Assembly (NCBI GenBank): GCA_964636895.1 | Contig: CAZWUW010000015.1 | Location: 1-41,424, forward strand | DNA length: 41,424 nucleotides | Direction of reading: 5' to 3' | From: CAZWUW01 sp964636895 | GTDB lineage: Bacteria; Bacillota; Thermincolia; Thermincolales; CAZWUW01 | Part shown: piece by piece, positions 7,835 to 15,894 of the stretch | How the letters are laid out: each line of letters starts with the position of its first letter | Position numbering within the stretch: the first letter of the stretch is position 1 | Notes under the pieces: model-generated | The model's database searches: none | What the model was told of the DNA's origin: nothing | Seen by the model: the letters and a program-made list of their open reading frames with translations, nothing else | Position numbers and translations under genes: made by a program

Positions 7835-8305
7835 ATGGCCGGTGGTTGCGGCCGCTCTAAAGTTTTAGTGCTGGGCGTGGGCAATGTTTTATTAAAAGAT
7901 GAGGGTATCGGAGTGCATGTAATCAGGGCGCTGGCCGACCTCCAGCTGCCCGGGCATATCGTCTTACATAACGGGGGCGTGGCGGGTATCGATTTGCTGG
8001 AGATTATCCAACAGTTTGACCGGCTGATTATAGTCGACTCGTTGGAGGCCGGTGCTGTGGCGGGGACGATATTCAGGTTTCAGCCTCATGAGGTGGAGAA
8101 CATGTTAAGAGAACACAAGACCTCCCTACACCAGGTAGACCTGATGGAAACCCTGAAAATTGCCCGGTTCCTGGATCAATGCCCGGAAACCGTCATAATC
8201 GGGGTGCAGCCGCAGGATATGACCTGGGGTTTGGAGTTAACGCCCGCGTTACAGGAGAAGATACCTCAGATTATTGATATTGTTCGCAAAGAACTGGAAT
8301 TGTAG
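7835..8305 (+). CDS. Hydrogenase maturation endopeptidase (HyaD/HybD family)
   Basis: A nickel-dependent check protease that trims the large-subunit tail after Ni insertion. The family signature is VLGVGNVLLKDEGIGVHV with the conserved glutamate, followed by the aspartate in IIVDSLEAG and the histidine in TSLHQVDL, which form the nickel-sensing site. Length (156 residues) is normal. It begins two bases after the large-subunit stop. The cleavable 15-residue tail in the preceding gene is its expected substrate. The hypA-F maturation genes are not in this window and must be elsewhere. Confidence 0.92.
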   Translation: MAGGCGRSKVLVLGVGNVLLKDEGIGVHVIRALADLQLPGHIVLHNGGVAGIDLLEIIQQFDRLIIVDSLEAGAVAGTIFRFQPHEVENMLREHKTSLHQVDLMETLKIARFLDQCPETVIIGVQPQDMTWGLELTPALQEKIPQIIDIVRKELEL

Positions 8306-8337
8306 AGAGATAAAAAAGGAACGAAAGGAGTGAAAAC

Positions 8338-9222
8338 ATGGGAATAGACCGGCGTTCATTCCTCAAGCTATCCGGGATAGCACTGGCCGGCTCCGCTGCA
8401 GGCGGATTGGCAGCTCCGGCTAAAGCGCGGGCTGCGGAAAAAGGCATCCCCGGTATCGACAAAAAGGGGATGTTAAATGATACCTCCAAATGTATCGGTT
8501 GTCTCAGCTGTGCCATCGCCTGTAAGGAAGTAAACAAGCTTCCCGATGTATATAAGTATGCGCCCGCTACCGGCGGCGATACATACACAACCGTTAGAAT
8601 TACCGAACGCGGTGAGAAGGCAAAGCCGCAGTTGATCAATCTTAAGGTCCAGTGTATGCACTGCAGCCGGGCCAGTTGTGTGCAAGTATGTCCCACCGGC
8701 GCAGCTTATAAAAGGGAGGACGGCATTGTCATAATTGATCAGGATACGTGTATTGGATGTAAATACTGCGTTTTTGCCTGCCCCTATAATGTTCCCGGTA
8801 AATCTTTGGAGACCGGCACGGTGCGTAAATGCATATATTGTGAGCCGCGTCTTAAAGAAGGAAAGATAACCGCTTGTGCCGAGGCCTGCCCGGCTAAGGC
8901 TATTGAATTTGGAGATTATGAAGAGCTGTTGGAAAAAGCCCAGTTACGGGTTAAGCAACTTAATTCCGACGGTTATCCAAATGCCGTATTGTACGGTCAA
9001 AAGGAATTAAGCGGGTTAAAAATTATTTATGTCCTGCCTGATGCCATTACGCAAAGCGGGTTACCCGAAAATCCCCGGCCGGCTACCGGTGATGCTTTGA
9101 CTAAGTGGGCAGTAGGCTTGCTGACAGTCGGTTTCCTGATTTCCGCCCCCCTGCGGTCTGTTTTTAAGGATAATGACGGGGAAAAAACCAATGTACAAAG
9201 CGGGGTGAGTAAAGATGCTTAA
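8338..9222 (+). CDS. Tat-exported four-cluster ferredoxin subunit (HybA-like)
   Basis: An electron-transfer subunit between hydrogenase and the membrane protein encoded next. The N-terminus carries a twin-arginine signal (RRSFLKLSG, hydrophobic core, AKARA). Cysteine groups for about four 4Fe-4S clusters follow: CIGCLSCAIAC, CMHCSRASCVQVC, CIGCKYCVFAC and CIYC/CAEAC. A single transmembrane segment near residues 255-272 (WAVGLLTVGFLISA) anchors the C-terminus, as in HybA. The start ATG follows an AAGGAG SD site. The 3' end overlaps the next gene by eight bases, so the two products are likely made in equal amounts. Confidence 0.9.
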   Translation: MGIDRRSFLKLSGIALAGSAAGGLAAPAKARAAEKGIPGIDKKGMLNDTSKCIGCLSCAIACKEVNKLPDVYKYAPATGGDTYTTVRITERGEKAKPQLINLKVQCMHCSRASCVQVCPTGAAYKREDGIVIIDQDTCIGCKYCVFACPYNVPGKSLETGTVRKCIYCEPRLKEGKITACAEACPAKAIEFGDYEELLEKAQLRVKQLNSDGYPNAVLYGQKELSGLKIIYVLPDAITQSGLPENPRPATGDALTKWAVGLLTVGFLISAPLRSVFKDNDGEKTNVQSGVSKDA

Positions 9223-10123
9223 ATTTACCACCTGGGGTTTTCCGGTGGCTTTATATCTTTTCGTGGGCGGTCTTTCAGCTGCAGCTTACTATGTGGGGGT
9301 AATAGCCGACCTGGTAAGCAAAGGCAGGTTCCGCAACATGGCCAAAGTCGGGTCTTACATAGTTCTTGCCCCTATTTGTCTGGGGCTGTTTATGCTGCTT
9401 ATTGACCTGGGCAAACCCCTCTCATTTTGGCATTTGCTGGTGCAGGCCGGTCCGTTGAATAACGGATTGATTTTCCGGGCATCTTCCGTTATGTCTGTTG
9501 GTACCTGGTTGTTAGTTGCCTTTTCGCTGCTCTGTGGAGTTGCCTATCCCTTGATGTGGCTGGCGGAAGACAAAAAAATCCCGTTCTTGTCAGGTTTAGC
9601 CGGAAGAGAAGGACTAAGACGGACGGTGGGAATTCTTGGCTTACCCTTTGCCCTGATGGTAGCCGCCTATACCGGCGTGTTACTGGCAGTCAGCGCCAAA
9701 CCGGTTTGGGCCGATACGCCTTTGTTGCCCATGTTGTTTGTCGTTTCAGCTACCTCTACCGGAATAGCCGCTATTATTCTGGCACTTTACTTTTTTAAAC
9801 AAGATGACTGTGAGTCCATCAAGCGCCTGGAAAAAGGGGACAGTATTCTGATTAAACTGGAGTTGGCGGTAGTGGGTATGCTGACTGTATGGCTGTTATT
9901 CTCTCCTTCCGCCGCCGGGCTGATGAAAAACCTGCTTATCGGGGATTACGCGGTTTTTCTATGGCTGGGTTTCATCATACCGGGGTTGCTGCTACCATTG
10001 TTAATGCAGGGATACAGTTTGCGCAACCACGGGCGAGCGCCAAAAACCCTGGCTGTTGCTTCAGCCCTGTTGGTTTTAGTCGGCGGGTTCTTTCTGAGGT
10101 ATGTCGTAATATTGGCAGTGTGA
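9215..10123 (+). CDS. NrfD/HybB-type integral membrane subunit
   Basis: A polytopic membrane protein of about 302 residues with eight or more hydrophobic helices, fitting the NrfD/PsrC/HybB family that passes electrons between an extracytoplasmic ferredoxin and the quinone pool. The N-terminus GFPVALYLFVGGLSAAAYYVG and the LIDLGKPLSFWHLL segment after the second helix are characteristic. It ends the operon small-large-protease-ferredoxin-membrane subunit and is followed by a terminator. The inferred acceptor is menaquinone. Whether it conserves energy or works in reverse (H2 evolution from quinol) cannot be judged from sequence. Confidence 0.88.
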   Translation: MLKFTTWGFPVALYLFVGGLSAAAYYVGVIADLVSKGRFRNMAKVGSYIVLAPICLGLFMLLIDLGKPLSFWHLLVQAGPLNNGLIFRASSVMSVGTWLLVAFSLLCGVAYPLMWLAEDKKIPFLSGLAGREGLRRTVGILGLPFALMVAAYTGVLLAVSAKPVWADTPLLPMLFVVSATSTGIAAIILALYFFKQDDCESIKRLEKGDSILIKLELAVVGMLTVWLLFSPSAAGLMKNLLIGDYAVFLWLGFIIPGLLLPLLMQGYSLRNHGRAPKTLAVASALLVLVGGFFLRYVVILAV

Positions 10124-10152
10124 AATAAAGGCGGGGTAGCAAAAAATCCACT

Positions 10153-10210
10153 TAAACAGGCTTTAGTCCTTGCGGGAAACAAGGGTTTAAGGCCTGTTTA
10201 GCTTTATTTT
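10153..10210 (+). terminator. Intrinsic terminator of the hydrogenase operon
   Basis: Outer arms TAAACAGGC (10153-10161) and GCCTGTTTA (10192-10200) and inner arms CCTTG and CAAGG form a nested hairpin, followed by GCTTTATTTT. Confidence 0.8.
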
Positions 10211-10419
10211 GGCGTTAGGCAGTTTTTTGTCAATAATATAATTTTGGTAACAGGATGTATAAAAATGCGTAGTTATGGTAATTATTTTTGGGTAGGATAA
10301 TTTATTTTCCCATTTTATGATTTCAGAGTAATAGCTTGCTACTACAAGAAAATAAAACCTCTTGCGAGATAAAATGTGGTTTTTGGGAAATGCGGCCTAA
10401 ATATCGGCCAATAAAGAAG

Positions 10420-10448
10420 TTGATTTTCTCATACGCATTTTATATTAT
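10420..10448 (+). promoter_or_regulatory. Sigma-A-type promoter of groESL
   Basis: TTGATT and TATTAT are separated by exactly 17 bases, just upstream of the CIRCE operator and 92 bases before the groES start. Confidence 0.8.
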
Positions 10449-10458
10449 AGATAATGTA

Positions 10459-10485
10459 TTAGCACTCGTCTCAGATGAGTGCTAA
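10459..10485. promoter_or_regulatory. CIRCE operator (HrcA binding site)
   Basis: TTAGCACTC, nine bases, GAGTGCTAA is a perfect match to the CIRCE consensus. It sits just after the predicted transcription start of groESL, so HrcA repression of the chaperonin operon is expected. Confidence 0.98.
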
Positions 10486-10539
10486 CAATAAAACAAACAC
10501 ACCTTATTTAATTAAAGAAAAAAAGGAGGGGTAATTTTT

Positions 10540-10830
10540 ATGCAACTCAAACCGCTAGGGGACAGAGTGGTGATTAAACCTTTGGCCGCCGAAGAAAAAA
10601 CTGCCAGTGGTATCGTTTTGCCGGAAACCGCCAAAGAAAAACCTCAGGAAGGCGAAATCATTGCCGTGGGTAGTGGCAAAATCTTGGAGAACGGCCAGCG
10701 GGTCGCTATGGAAGTGCAGGTTGGCGACCGGATTATTTACTCTAAGTATGCCGGCACCGAGTTCAAGATTGATGGCGACGAGCACCTGATCCTCAATGAG
10801 AGGGACATTTTGGCTATTGTACAGAAGTAG
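10540..10830 (+). CDS. groES: Co-chaperonin GroES
   Basis: The 96-residue lid of the GroEL folding chamber. The N-terminus MQLKPLGDRVVIKPL, the mobile-loop region EEKTASGIVLPETAKEKPQ and the YSKYAGTEFKIDGDEHLIL segment are diagnostic, and the length is standard. The ATG follows a strong AAGGAGGGG SD site. It is the first gene of a CIRCE-controlled operon with groEL 40 bases downstream. Confidence 0.98.
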   Translation: MQLKPLGDRVVIKPLAAEEKTASGIVLPETAKEKPQEGEIIAVGSGKILENGQRVAMEVQVGDRIIYSKYAGTEFKIDGDEHLILNERDILAIVQK

Positions 10831-10870
10831 TACTAATCGGAAAAATATAGTTTTTAGGAGGTAATAACCT

Positions 10871-12508
10871 TTGGCAAAAGAGATTCTTTTTAGAGAAGAT
10901 GCCCGCCGGGCCCTGGAGCGGGGCGTTAATGCCCTGGCCGAAGCTGTAAGGGTTACCCTTGGTCCCAAGGGCCGTAATGTTGTACTGGATAAAAAATTTG
11001 GTTCCCCGCTGATTACTAATGACGGTGTGACCATTGCCCGGGAAATTGAGCTACCCGATCCTTTTGAAAATATGGGTGCGCAGCTGGTAAAAGAAGTTGC
11101 CACCAAGACCAATGATGTGGCCGGTGACGGGACCACTACCGCTACTGTACTGGCTCAGGCTATTATTCGTGAGGGCTTGAAAAACGTAGCTGCCGGTGCC
11201 AATCCGATGATTATTAAAAAAGGCATTGAAAAGGCAGTTAATGCCGCAGTTGAAGAAATCAAGAAAAGCGCAAAACCTATCGAAGATAAGAACTCCATCG
11301 CTCAGGTGGCGTCCATTTCTGCCGCTGATGATGAAATTGGTCAACTGATTGCCGAAGCTATGGAAAAAGTGGGCAAAGACGGTGTAATCACAGTTGAAGA
11401 ATCCCGCGGTATCGGTACTACCTTAGATGTTGTAGAAGGTATGAACTTTGACCGGGGTTATATTTCTCCTTACATGATTACTGACCCTGATAAAATGGAA
11501 GCTGTCCTGAATGAGCCGTACATACTGATTACCGATAAGAAGATCGGTGCTATTGCCGATATCTTGCCGGTTCTGGAAAAGGTTGTTCAGTCAGGCAAAT
11601 CGCTGATGATTATTGCCGAAGATGTTGAGGGCGAAGCCCTGGCTACCCTGGTTGTAAACAAACTCCGCGGCACCTTCACTTGTGTTGCCGTGAAGGCACC
11701 GGGCTTTGGTGACCGCCGGAAGGCTATGCTGGAAGACATCGCCACCCTTACCGGTGGGCAGGTTATTTCCGAAGAAGTCGGTCTGAAACTGGACGGCACT
11801 AATATCAACCAACTGGGTAAAGCCCGTCAGGTTAAGATTAAGAAGGAAGAGACCGTAATTGTTGGTGGTGTGGGCAATCAGGCTGATATTGAAAAGCGGG
11901 TGGCTCAAATCAGGACACTGATTGAAGATACCACTTCCGATTTTGACAAAGAGAAGCTTCAGGAGCGCTTGGCCAAGCTTTCCGGCGGCGTAGCCGTAAT
12001 TGAAGTTGGCGCTGCTACCGAGACCGAGATGAAGGAGAAGAAGCTGCGCATTGAGGATGCTCTGAATGCTACCCGGGCCGCTGTTGAAGAAGGTATTGTG
12101 CCTGGTGGTGGTACCGCTTATGTTAATGTGATTAAAGCACTGGACAACGTTACAGCCGAAGGGGATATTAAGACCGGTGTGGAAATTGTTAAAAGGGCGT
12201 TGGAAGAACCTGTTCGGCAGATTGCCAATAACGCAGGTCTGGAAGGCTCTGTCATCGTGGAAAAGGTTATGAATCAGCCGCCGGGGGTTGGCTTCAACGC
12301 TGCCACCGAAGAGTATGTGGACATGGTTAAAGCCGGTATTATTGACCCGGCCAAAGTTACCCGGTCCGCGCTGCAGAATGCTGCCAGTATCGCTGCTATG
12401 CTGTTAACTACTGAGTCTATTGTAGCCGATAAGCCGGATAAAGACGGCGTGGGCGGTGGTATGCCCCCAGGAATGGGCGGCATGGGCGGGATGCCCGGCA
12501 TGATGTAG
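10871..12508 (+). CDS. groEL: Chaperonin GroEL (Hsp60)
   Basis: The ATP-driven cytosolic folding chamber. The 545-residue protein begins MAKEILFREDARRALERG and contains the ATP-binding segments VTLGPKGRNVVLDKKFG and VAGDGTTTATVLAQAI, then VEEGIVPGGGTAYV, ending in the usual Gly-Met-rich tail (GGMGGMPGMM). It starts at TTG after TAGGAGG. It appears complete and functional. The operon ends at the hairpin terminator immediately downstream. Confidence 0.98.
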   Translation: MAKEILFREDARRALERGVNALAEAVRVTLGPKGRNVVLDKKFGSPLITNDGVTIAREIELPDPFENMGAQLVKEVATKTNDVAGDGTTTATVLAQAIIREGLKNVAAGANPMIIKKGIEKAVNAAVEEIKKSAKPIEDKNSIAQVASISAADDEIGQLIAEAMEKVGKDGVITVEESRGIGTTLDVVEGMNFDRGYISPYMITDPDKMEAVLNEPYILITDKKIGAIADILPVLEKVVQSGKSLMIIAEDVEGEALATLVVNKLRGTFTCVAVKAPGFGDRRKAMLEDIATLTGGQVISEEVGLKLDGTNINQLGKARQVKIKKEETVIVGGVGNQADIEKRVAQIRTLIEDTTSDFDKEKLQERLAKLSGGVAVIEVGAATETEMKEKKLRIEDALNATRAAVEEGIVPGGGTAYVNVIKALDNVTAEGDIKTGVEIVKRALEEPVRQIANNAGLEGSVIVEKVMNQPPGVGFNAATEEYVDMVKAGIIDPAKVTRSALQNAASIAAMLLTTESIVADKPDKDGVGGGMPPGMGGMGGMPGMM

Positions 12509-12515
12509 TTATTAA

Positions 12516-12556
12516 CAAACAAACCTCCGCTTGCAGAAGCGGGGGTTTGTTTTTTA
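12516..12556 (+). terminator. Intrinsic terminator after groEL
   Basis: AAACCTCCGCTT and AAGCGGGGGTTT form a strong GC-rich stem with a short GCAG loop, followed by a T-run. Confidence 0.92.
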
Positions 12557-12604
12557 GATGCTATCAGCCTTTTGATGAAAATATGATGATAACATAATGG
12601 ACAT

Positions 12605-12632
12605 TGAAAAACCCGGCTATGGGTGATAAACT
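12605..12632 (+). promoter_or_regulatory. Possible cysK promoter
   Basis: TTGAAA and TAAACT are 16 bases apart, about 60 bases before the cysK start and after the groEL terminator. The -10 element is only a fair match. Confidence 0.4.
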
Positions 12633-12645
12633 ATATATCAGATAA

Positions 12646-12664
12646 CCCTATATGTTTAGTAGGG
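12646..12664. promoter_or_regulatory. Dyad CCCTA-N9-TAGGG upstream of cysK
   Basis: A perfect five-base inverted repeat lies 28 bases before the cysK start, downstream of the candidate promoter. Its shape is compatible with an Rrf2-family (CymR/IscR-like) operator, which would suit a cysteine gene, but that is inference. Confidence 0.35.
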
Positions 12665-12692
12665 ATAAAGAAAAAGATGCAGGAGGTTGATT

Positions 12693-13616
12693 ATGGCAAA
12701 CATTGCAAAGAATCTTACTGAATTAATTGGCCGGACACCGTTGCTGATGCTAAACAAAGTGACGGCAGGTACTGGGGCCACCGTGCTGGCCAAGCTTGAA
12801 TCCTTTAATCCGGGCGGCAGTGTAAAAGACCGGATTAGCTTTAACATGATTGAAGAGGCGGAGAAACAGGGTCTGATCAAAAAAGGCAGTGTTATTATTG
12901 AACCCACCAGTGGTAATACGGGCATTGGTTTGGCTTTTGTATGTGCTGCCAAAGGCTACCGTTTAATTCTGACCATGCCAGATACCATGAGTATTGAGCG
13001 GCGCAATATCCTCAAGGCTTATGGGGCGGAACTGGTGCTTACTCCCGGTGAAAAAGGGATGCGGGGCGCGGTGGAAAAGGCTGGCGAGCTGGCCCAGGAA
13101 ATCCCTGAGGCTTTTGTTCCGCAGCAGTTTCAAAACCCAGCCAATCCCGATATTCACCGGCGCACCACGGCTGAAGAAATTTGGCAGGATACGGACGGCA
13201 AGGTGGATATCCTGGTGTCGGGAGTTGGGACAGGCGGTACTATTACCGGCGTTAGTGAAGTAATCAAACAGCGGAAACCCGATTTTAAAGCGATAGCTGT
13301 AGAACCGAATGATTCTCCGGTGTTATCGGGAGGGAATCCGGGTCCGCACAAAATTCAGGGGATTGGTGCCGGTTTTATACCCGATGTATTAAACCAGGAA
13401 ATTATTGATGAAGTTATTAAGGTGACAAATGACCAAGCCTTTAATATAGGGCGGCGTTTGGCTACCGAGGAAGGGTTACTGGTGGGGATATCTTCCGGCG
13501 CTGCTGTTTTCGCGGCTTTGGAAGTAGCTAAGCGACCGGAAAACAAAGGCAAAACCATTGTTGTAATATTGCCAGATACCGGTGAACGGTATCTGTCCAC
13601 ACAGTTGTTTAGTTAA
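12693..13616 (+). CDS. cysK: Cysteine synthase A (O-acetylserine thiol-lyase)
   Basis: A PLP enzyme that makes L-cysteine from O-acetylserine and sulfide. The PLP lysine lies in NPGGSVKDRISFNM (about residue 42), the substrate loop is PTSGNTGIG, and the phosphate-binding glycine loop is SGVGTGGTITG. Length of 307 residues is normal, and the ATG at 12693 follows AGGAGG by six bases (the upstream in-frame TTG lacks such spacing). The gene stands alone between two terminators. The cystathionine-beta-synthase-like branch is similar in fold, but the compact form points to CysK. Confidence 0.94.
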   Translation: MANIAKNLTELIGRTPLLMLNKVTAGTGATVLAKLESFNPGGSVKDRISFNMIEEAEKQGLIKKGSVIIEPTSGNTGIGLAFVCAAKGYRLILTMPDTMSIERRNILKAYGAELVLTPGEKGMRGAVEKAGELAQEIPEAFVPQQFQNPANPDIHRRTTAEEIWQDTDGKVDILVSGVGTGGTITGVSEVIKQRKPDFKAIAVEPNDSPVLSGGNPGPHKIQGIGAGFIPDVLNQEIIDEVIKVTNDQAFNIGRRLATEEGLLVGISSGAAVFAALEVAKRPENKGKTIVVILPDTGERYLSTQLFS

Positions 13617-13625
13617 GCTGTGACT

Positions 13626-13661
13626 AGTGGCAAGCGGGTAGTCCCTCCTGCCACTTTTTTT
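13626..13661 (+). terminator. Intrinsic terminator after cysK
   Basis: AGTGGCA and TGCCACT, with inner GGG/CCC pairing, form a stem followed by seven Ts. Confidence 0.88.
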
Positions 13662-13801
13662 GTGAACAATTGACAGCAAAGAAAAAGCTGCCGAAGTCAA
13701 TTCTCTTGATAAGGGAGGAATTTTCTGGTTGTGACTAGAATAATGCTCAATTAAGCGGGTTATGACCGGCGCTGCAAACTTAGGTGCGAGGTGGGGAAGT
13801 C

Positions 13802-14875
13802 GTGGCCAAAGTCTTAACGGAAAACCTAATCCCGGGGATGGTCATAATCAAGGCAGTGTATGCTTCTGACGGCATTCTCCTGTTGCCCCCGGGAACCCTG
13901 TTGGAGGCTGCTCACTTAAAGCAGTTGCGGGAATCGGGGATAACCGCCGTAAATGTAAAAAGCCGGTCCTGCACCCGGCAGGCAGGTGATTTTACCGGTG
14001 CAGAACAGGCTACCCTGCATACTGTGAAATATGTTTTTCGCAAACTGACGCTTAAAGACTCGGTGTCAGCGGATGCGGTTAAAGCTGCTGTGAGTGATAT
14101 CTTGTACGGAGTAGTCAGGGACAGGAACGCCATGATGCACCTTACCGATGTCAGGTCGGTGGATAACTATGTATTTACACATTCTGTTAATGTTTGTATG
14201 CTTTCGTTATTGATAGGCTTCTTTATGAAACTGCCGGGGGACCGCCTCAAAGAGCTGGGTATGGCCGCATTACTGCATGATGCCGGCCGAAGTTATATTC
14301 CGCAGGACTTGTTGTACAAAACAGGCGGTTTAACGACGGAAGAATATGATATAGTAAAAAAGCATACGATATACGGGTATGAACGGCTGGTCGGTTCCGG
14401 TCAGATTTCGGATGCCGTTGCGCAGGTTGCCTGGCAGCATCATGAACGTTTTGACGGTTCAGGTTATCCCCGGGGTTTAAAAGATGATGAAATACATTTT
14501 TTTGCGCGGATTGTTGCCGTGGCCGATGTTTTTGATGCCTTGCTGGCGGAACGCCCATTTCGCAAATCTTTTTTTCCGCACCAGGCGGTGGAGATAATTA
14601 GCCGGCATAGTGGTCAGTTTGACCCGGAGGTCATCAATGTATTTCTTAATAATGTGGTAATATATCCGCTGGGGAGCGTAATCCGGCTGAATACCGGTGA
14701 TATAGGTGTGGTAGTGGATATGAACCGGAGCTGTCAGACCCGGCCTATAGTCCGCTTGATTTGCACTAAGGAGGGTGACCGGATAGCTTCATTATTTGAA
14801 ATTGATTTGTCTAAATCCCAGGAAACGTATATTGTGCAGGTATTAAAGGAAGAACAGGTGGAGCTGCTGTTTTGA
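13802..14875 (+). CDS. HD-GYP domain protein (probable cyclic-di-nucleotide phosphodiesterase)
   Basis: HD-GYP proteins hydrolyse cyclic di-GMP or related messengers. The N-terminal ~90 residues (ENLIPGMVIIKAVYASDGILLLPPGTLL) form the small domain often found before HD-GYP. The catalytic half shows the HSVNVCMLSLLIG helix, the HD pair in LLHDAGRSYIPQDLLYK, then KKHTIYGYERL, QHHERFDGSGYPRG (the GYP motif) and VAVADVFDALLAERPFR. All metal ligands seem present, so it should be active. It has no transmembrane segment, which implies a cytosolic protein. GTG 13802 is preferred over GTG 13784 because the SD-like GAGGTGGGG lies between them. Confidence 0.9.
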   Translation: MAKVLTENLIPGMVIIKAVYASDGILLLPPGTLLEAAHLKQLRESGITAVNVKSRSCTRQAGDFTGAEQATLHTVKYVFRKLTLKDSVSADAVKAAVSDILYGVVRDRNAMMHLTDVRSVDNYVFTHSVNVCMLSLLIGFFMKLPGDRLKELGMAALLHDAGRSYIPQDLLYKTGGLTTEEYDIVKKHTIYGYERLVGSGQISDAVAQVAWQHHERFDGSGYPRGLKDDEIHFFARIVAVADVFDALLAERPFRKSFFPHQAVEIISRHSGQFDPEVINVFLNNVVIYPLGSVIRLNTGDIGVVVDMNRSCQTRPIVRLICTKEGDRIASLFEIDLSKSQETYIVQVLKEEQVELLF

Positions 14876-14908
14876 TGAAAAGGTTTGTTTTATGCAACGC
14901 ACGATATT

Positions 14909-15073
14909 TTAGTCCGGTTTAATCTTTTTATCAATAAATGCTATCATCGATTCCCATTCAAAACTTGTTTTGATGACATTCTTTTCAAAAAGCAGAATCA
15001 GCAGAATTTTTTCGGCCGTCTCTAATTGAAATAATTCATAACTTCCGTGATGCCAAATTTTTTTTATGTTCAT
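14909..15073 (-). CDS. Small uncharacterised protein, 54 residues
   Basis: I do not recognise a family. Reading from ATG 15073, with AAGGTGGG seven bases upstream, gives MNIKKIWHHGSYELFQ followed by an amphipathic stretch (LETAEKILLILLFEKN) and an acidic/lysine-rich end. It has no signal peptide or clear membrane segment. It is divergent from the XRE regulator gene, with a shared ~155-base spacer, so it could be its target or partner. A longer form starting at 15097 is possible but lacks an SD site. The SD site and proper stop make it more credible than a chance frame. Confidence 0.45.
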   Translation of the reverse strand: MNIKKIWHHGSYELFQLETAEKILLILLFEKNVIKTSFEWESMIAFIDKKIKPD

Positions 15074-15230
15074 CCAATATCCCACCTTATAAAGCATATT
15101 TCGCTTATCGCTTCCAATTTAGTTATAATTTTACAGCATAATGGCGCTTATGGCAACAAAAAATAATGCCACTAGCATATTTTATTGCTTTCATGCAACC
15201 GCTATAGTAACATATAGAGGAGTTGAGGCA

Positions 15231-15638
15231 ATGAAATATAGACTGTTAGGTGAACGAATTAAAAAGGAGCGCATAGAGAATAATTTAACCCAGGAAAGAC
15301 TGGCCGAAAGAGCAAATCTTTCGGTATCATTTTTGGGTCAGATAGAACGCGGTGACCGCAAACCCAGTCTGGAAACAGTTGTCAACATTGCTAATGCACT
15401 GGGCGTAACGGCGGATTTGCTTTTACAGGACAGTTATAAAAAAATGGCCAGACCGGTAAGTTTTAAGCAAGCCACCGGTACAGTCGATTTTTTGTTAAAA
15501 GAAACGGCAGAAACTGATTTTGAGGCCGCTATGGCGGAATTGGCTCAGCATTTAAAAAAAAGAAGGCCGGAGGAAATCAGTGCGATATTAAATATAAACA
15601 GGATTATTCTTGAACTGCTTGATAACAATAAACAGTAA
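15231..15638 (+). CDS. XRE-family transcriptional regulator
   Basis: A 135-residue DNA-binding protein with a helix-turn-helix of the Cro/CI (XRE) type at residues ~7-60 (LGERIKKERIENNLTQERLAE and SVSFLGQIERGDRKPSLET). The remaining helical C-terminus (AETDFEAAMAELAQHLKKR) may dimerise. GAGGAG eight bases before ATG 15231 decides the start over an in-frame ATG 90 bases earlier. It sits directly upstream of tRNA-Thr, on the conserved side of the island boundary. Its target is unknown; the divergent small gene is the nearest candidate. Confidence 0.88.
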   Translation: MKYRLLGERIKKERIENNLTQERLAERANLSVSFLGQIERGDRKPSLETVVNIANALGVTADLLLQDSYKKMARPVSFKQATGTVDFLLKETAETDFEAAMAELAQHLKKRRPEEISAILNINRIILELLDNNKQ

Positions 15639-15649
15639 TTCCGGCATCT

Positions 15650-15724
15650 GCCGATGTAGCTCAGTGGTAGAGCAACGCACTCGTAATGCGTAGGTCGTGA
15701 GTTCAACTCTCATCATCGGCTCCA
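15650..15724 (+). tRNA. tRNA-Thr (anticodon CGU)
   Basis: A complete cloverleaf: acceptor GCCGATG/CATCGGC, D-arm with GCTCAGTGGTAGAGC, anticodon stem ACGCA/TGCGT around CTCGTAA (anticodon CGT, reading ACG), T-arm GTGAG/CTCAT with TTCAACT, discriminator T and encoded CCA. It is the insertion point of the accessory island downstream, where its 3' end recurs. Confidence 0.96.
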
Positions 15725-15811
15725 TAGGAAGTCTTACACCCGCAGGAATTTGCGGGTTTTTTATTTTTGCCCAATTTTATCGGGAGCGGCTATTTGGTGT
15801 TAATTAGGCAG
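15693..15811 (+). repeat. Direct repeat copy 1: tRNA-Thr 3' end plus terminator and flank
   Basis: About 119 bases from GGTCGTGAG of the tRNA through the terminator to GGCAG recur at 16747-16863 with only a handful of differences. This marks the left boundary (attL-like) of the accessory island. Confidence 0.9.
15738..15764 (+). terminator. Intrinsic terminator of tRNA-Thr
   Basis: CCCGCA and TGCGGG flank a six-base loop, followed by a T-run. An identical copy follows the duplicated tRNA end near 16792-16817. Confidence 0.9.
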
Positions 15812-15868
15812 CTTCCTCCAGAAATATTAAATAAGACGGTCCAAAAACGCAGTAAATTTGCAAACAAG

Positions 15869-15894
15869 AAAAGCAGTCCGTTAAGACTGCTTTT
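15869..15894 (-). terminator. Terminator overlapping the hicB 3' end
   Basis: AAAAGCAGTC and GACTGCTTTT form a near-symmetrical hairpin with A/T tracts on both sides, so it can work in both directions. The hicB stop codon lies in its loop. Confidence 0.8.

Larger units (their letters stand above)
10124..10539. other. Intergenic region between hydrogenase operon and groESL
   Basis: It holds the hydrogenase terminator at its start and the groESL promoter and CIRCE operator at its end. The AT-rich middle (about 10211-10419) shows no gene or structure that I can support. Confidence 0.7.

Noticed and set aside
12509..12692. T-box leader for cysK
   Set aside because: No T-box core or antiterminator-like sequence was found, and the leader is too short.
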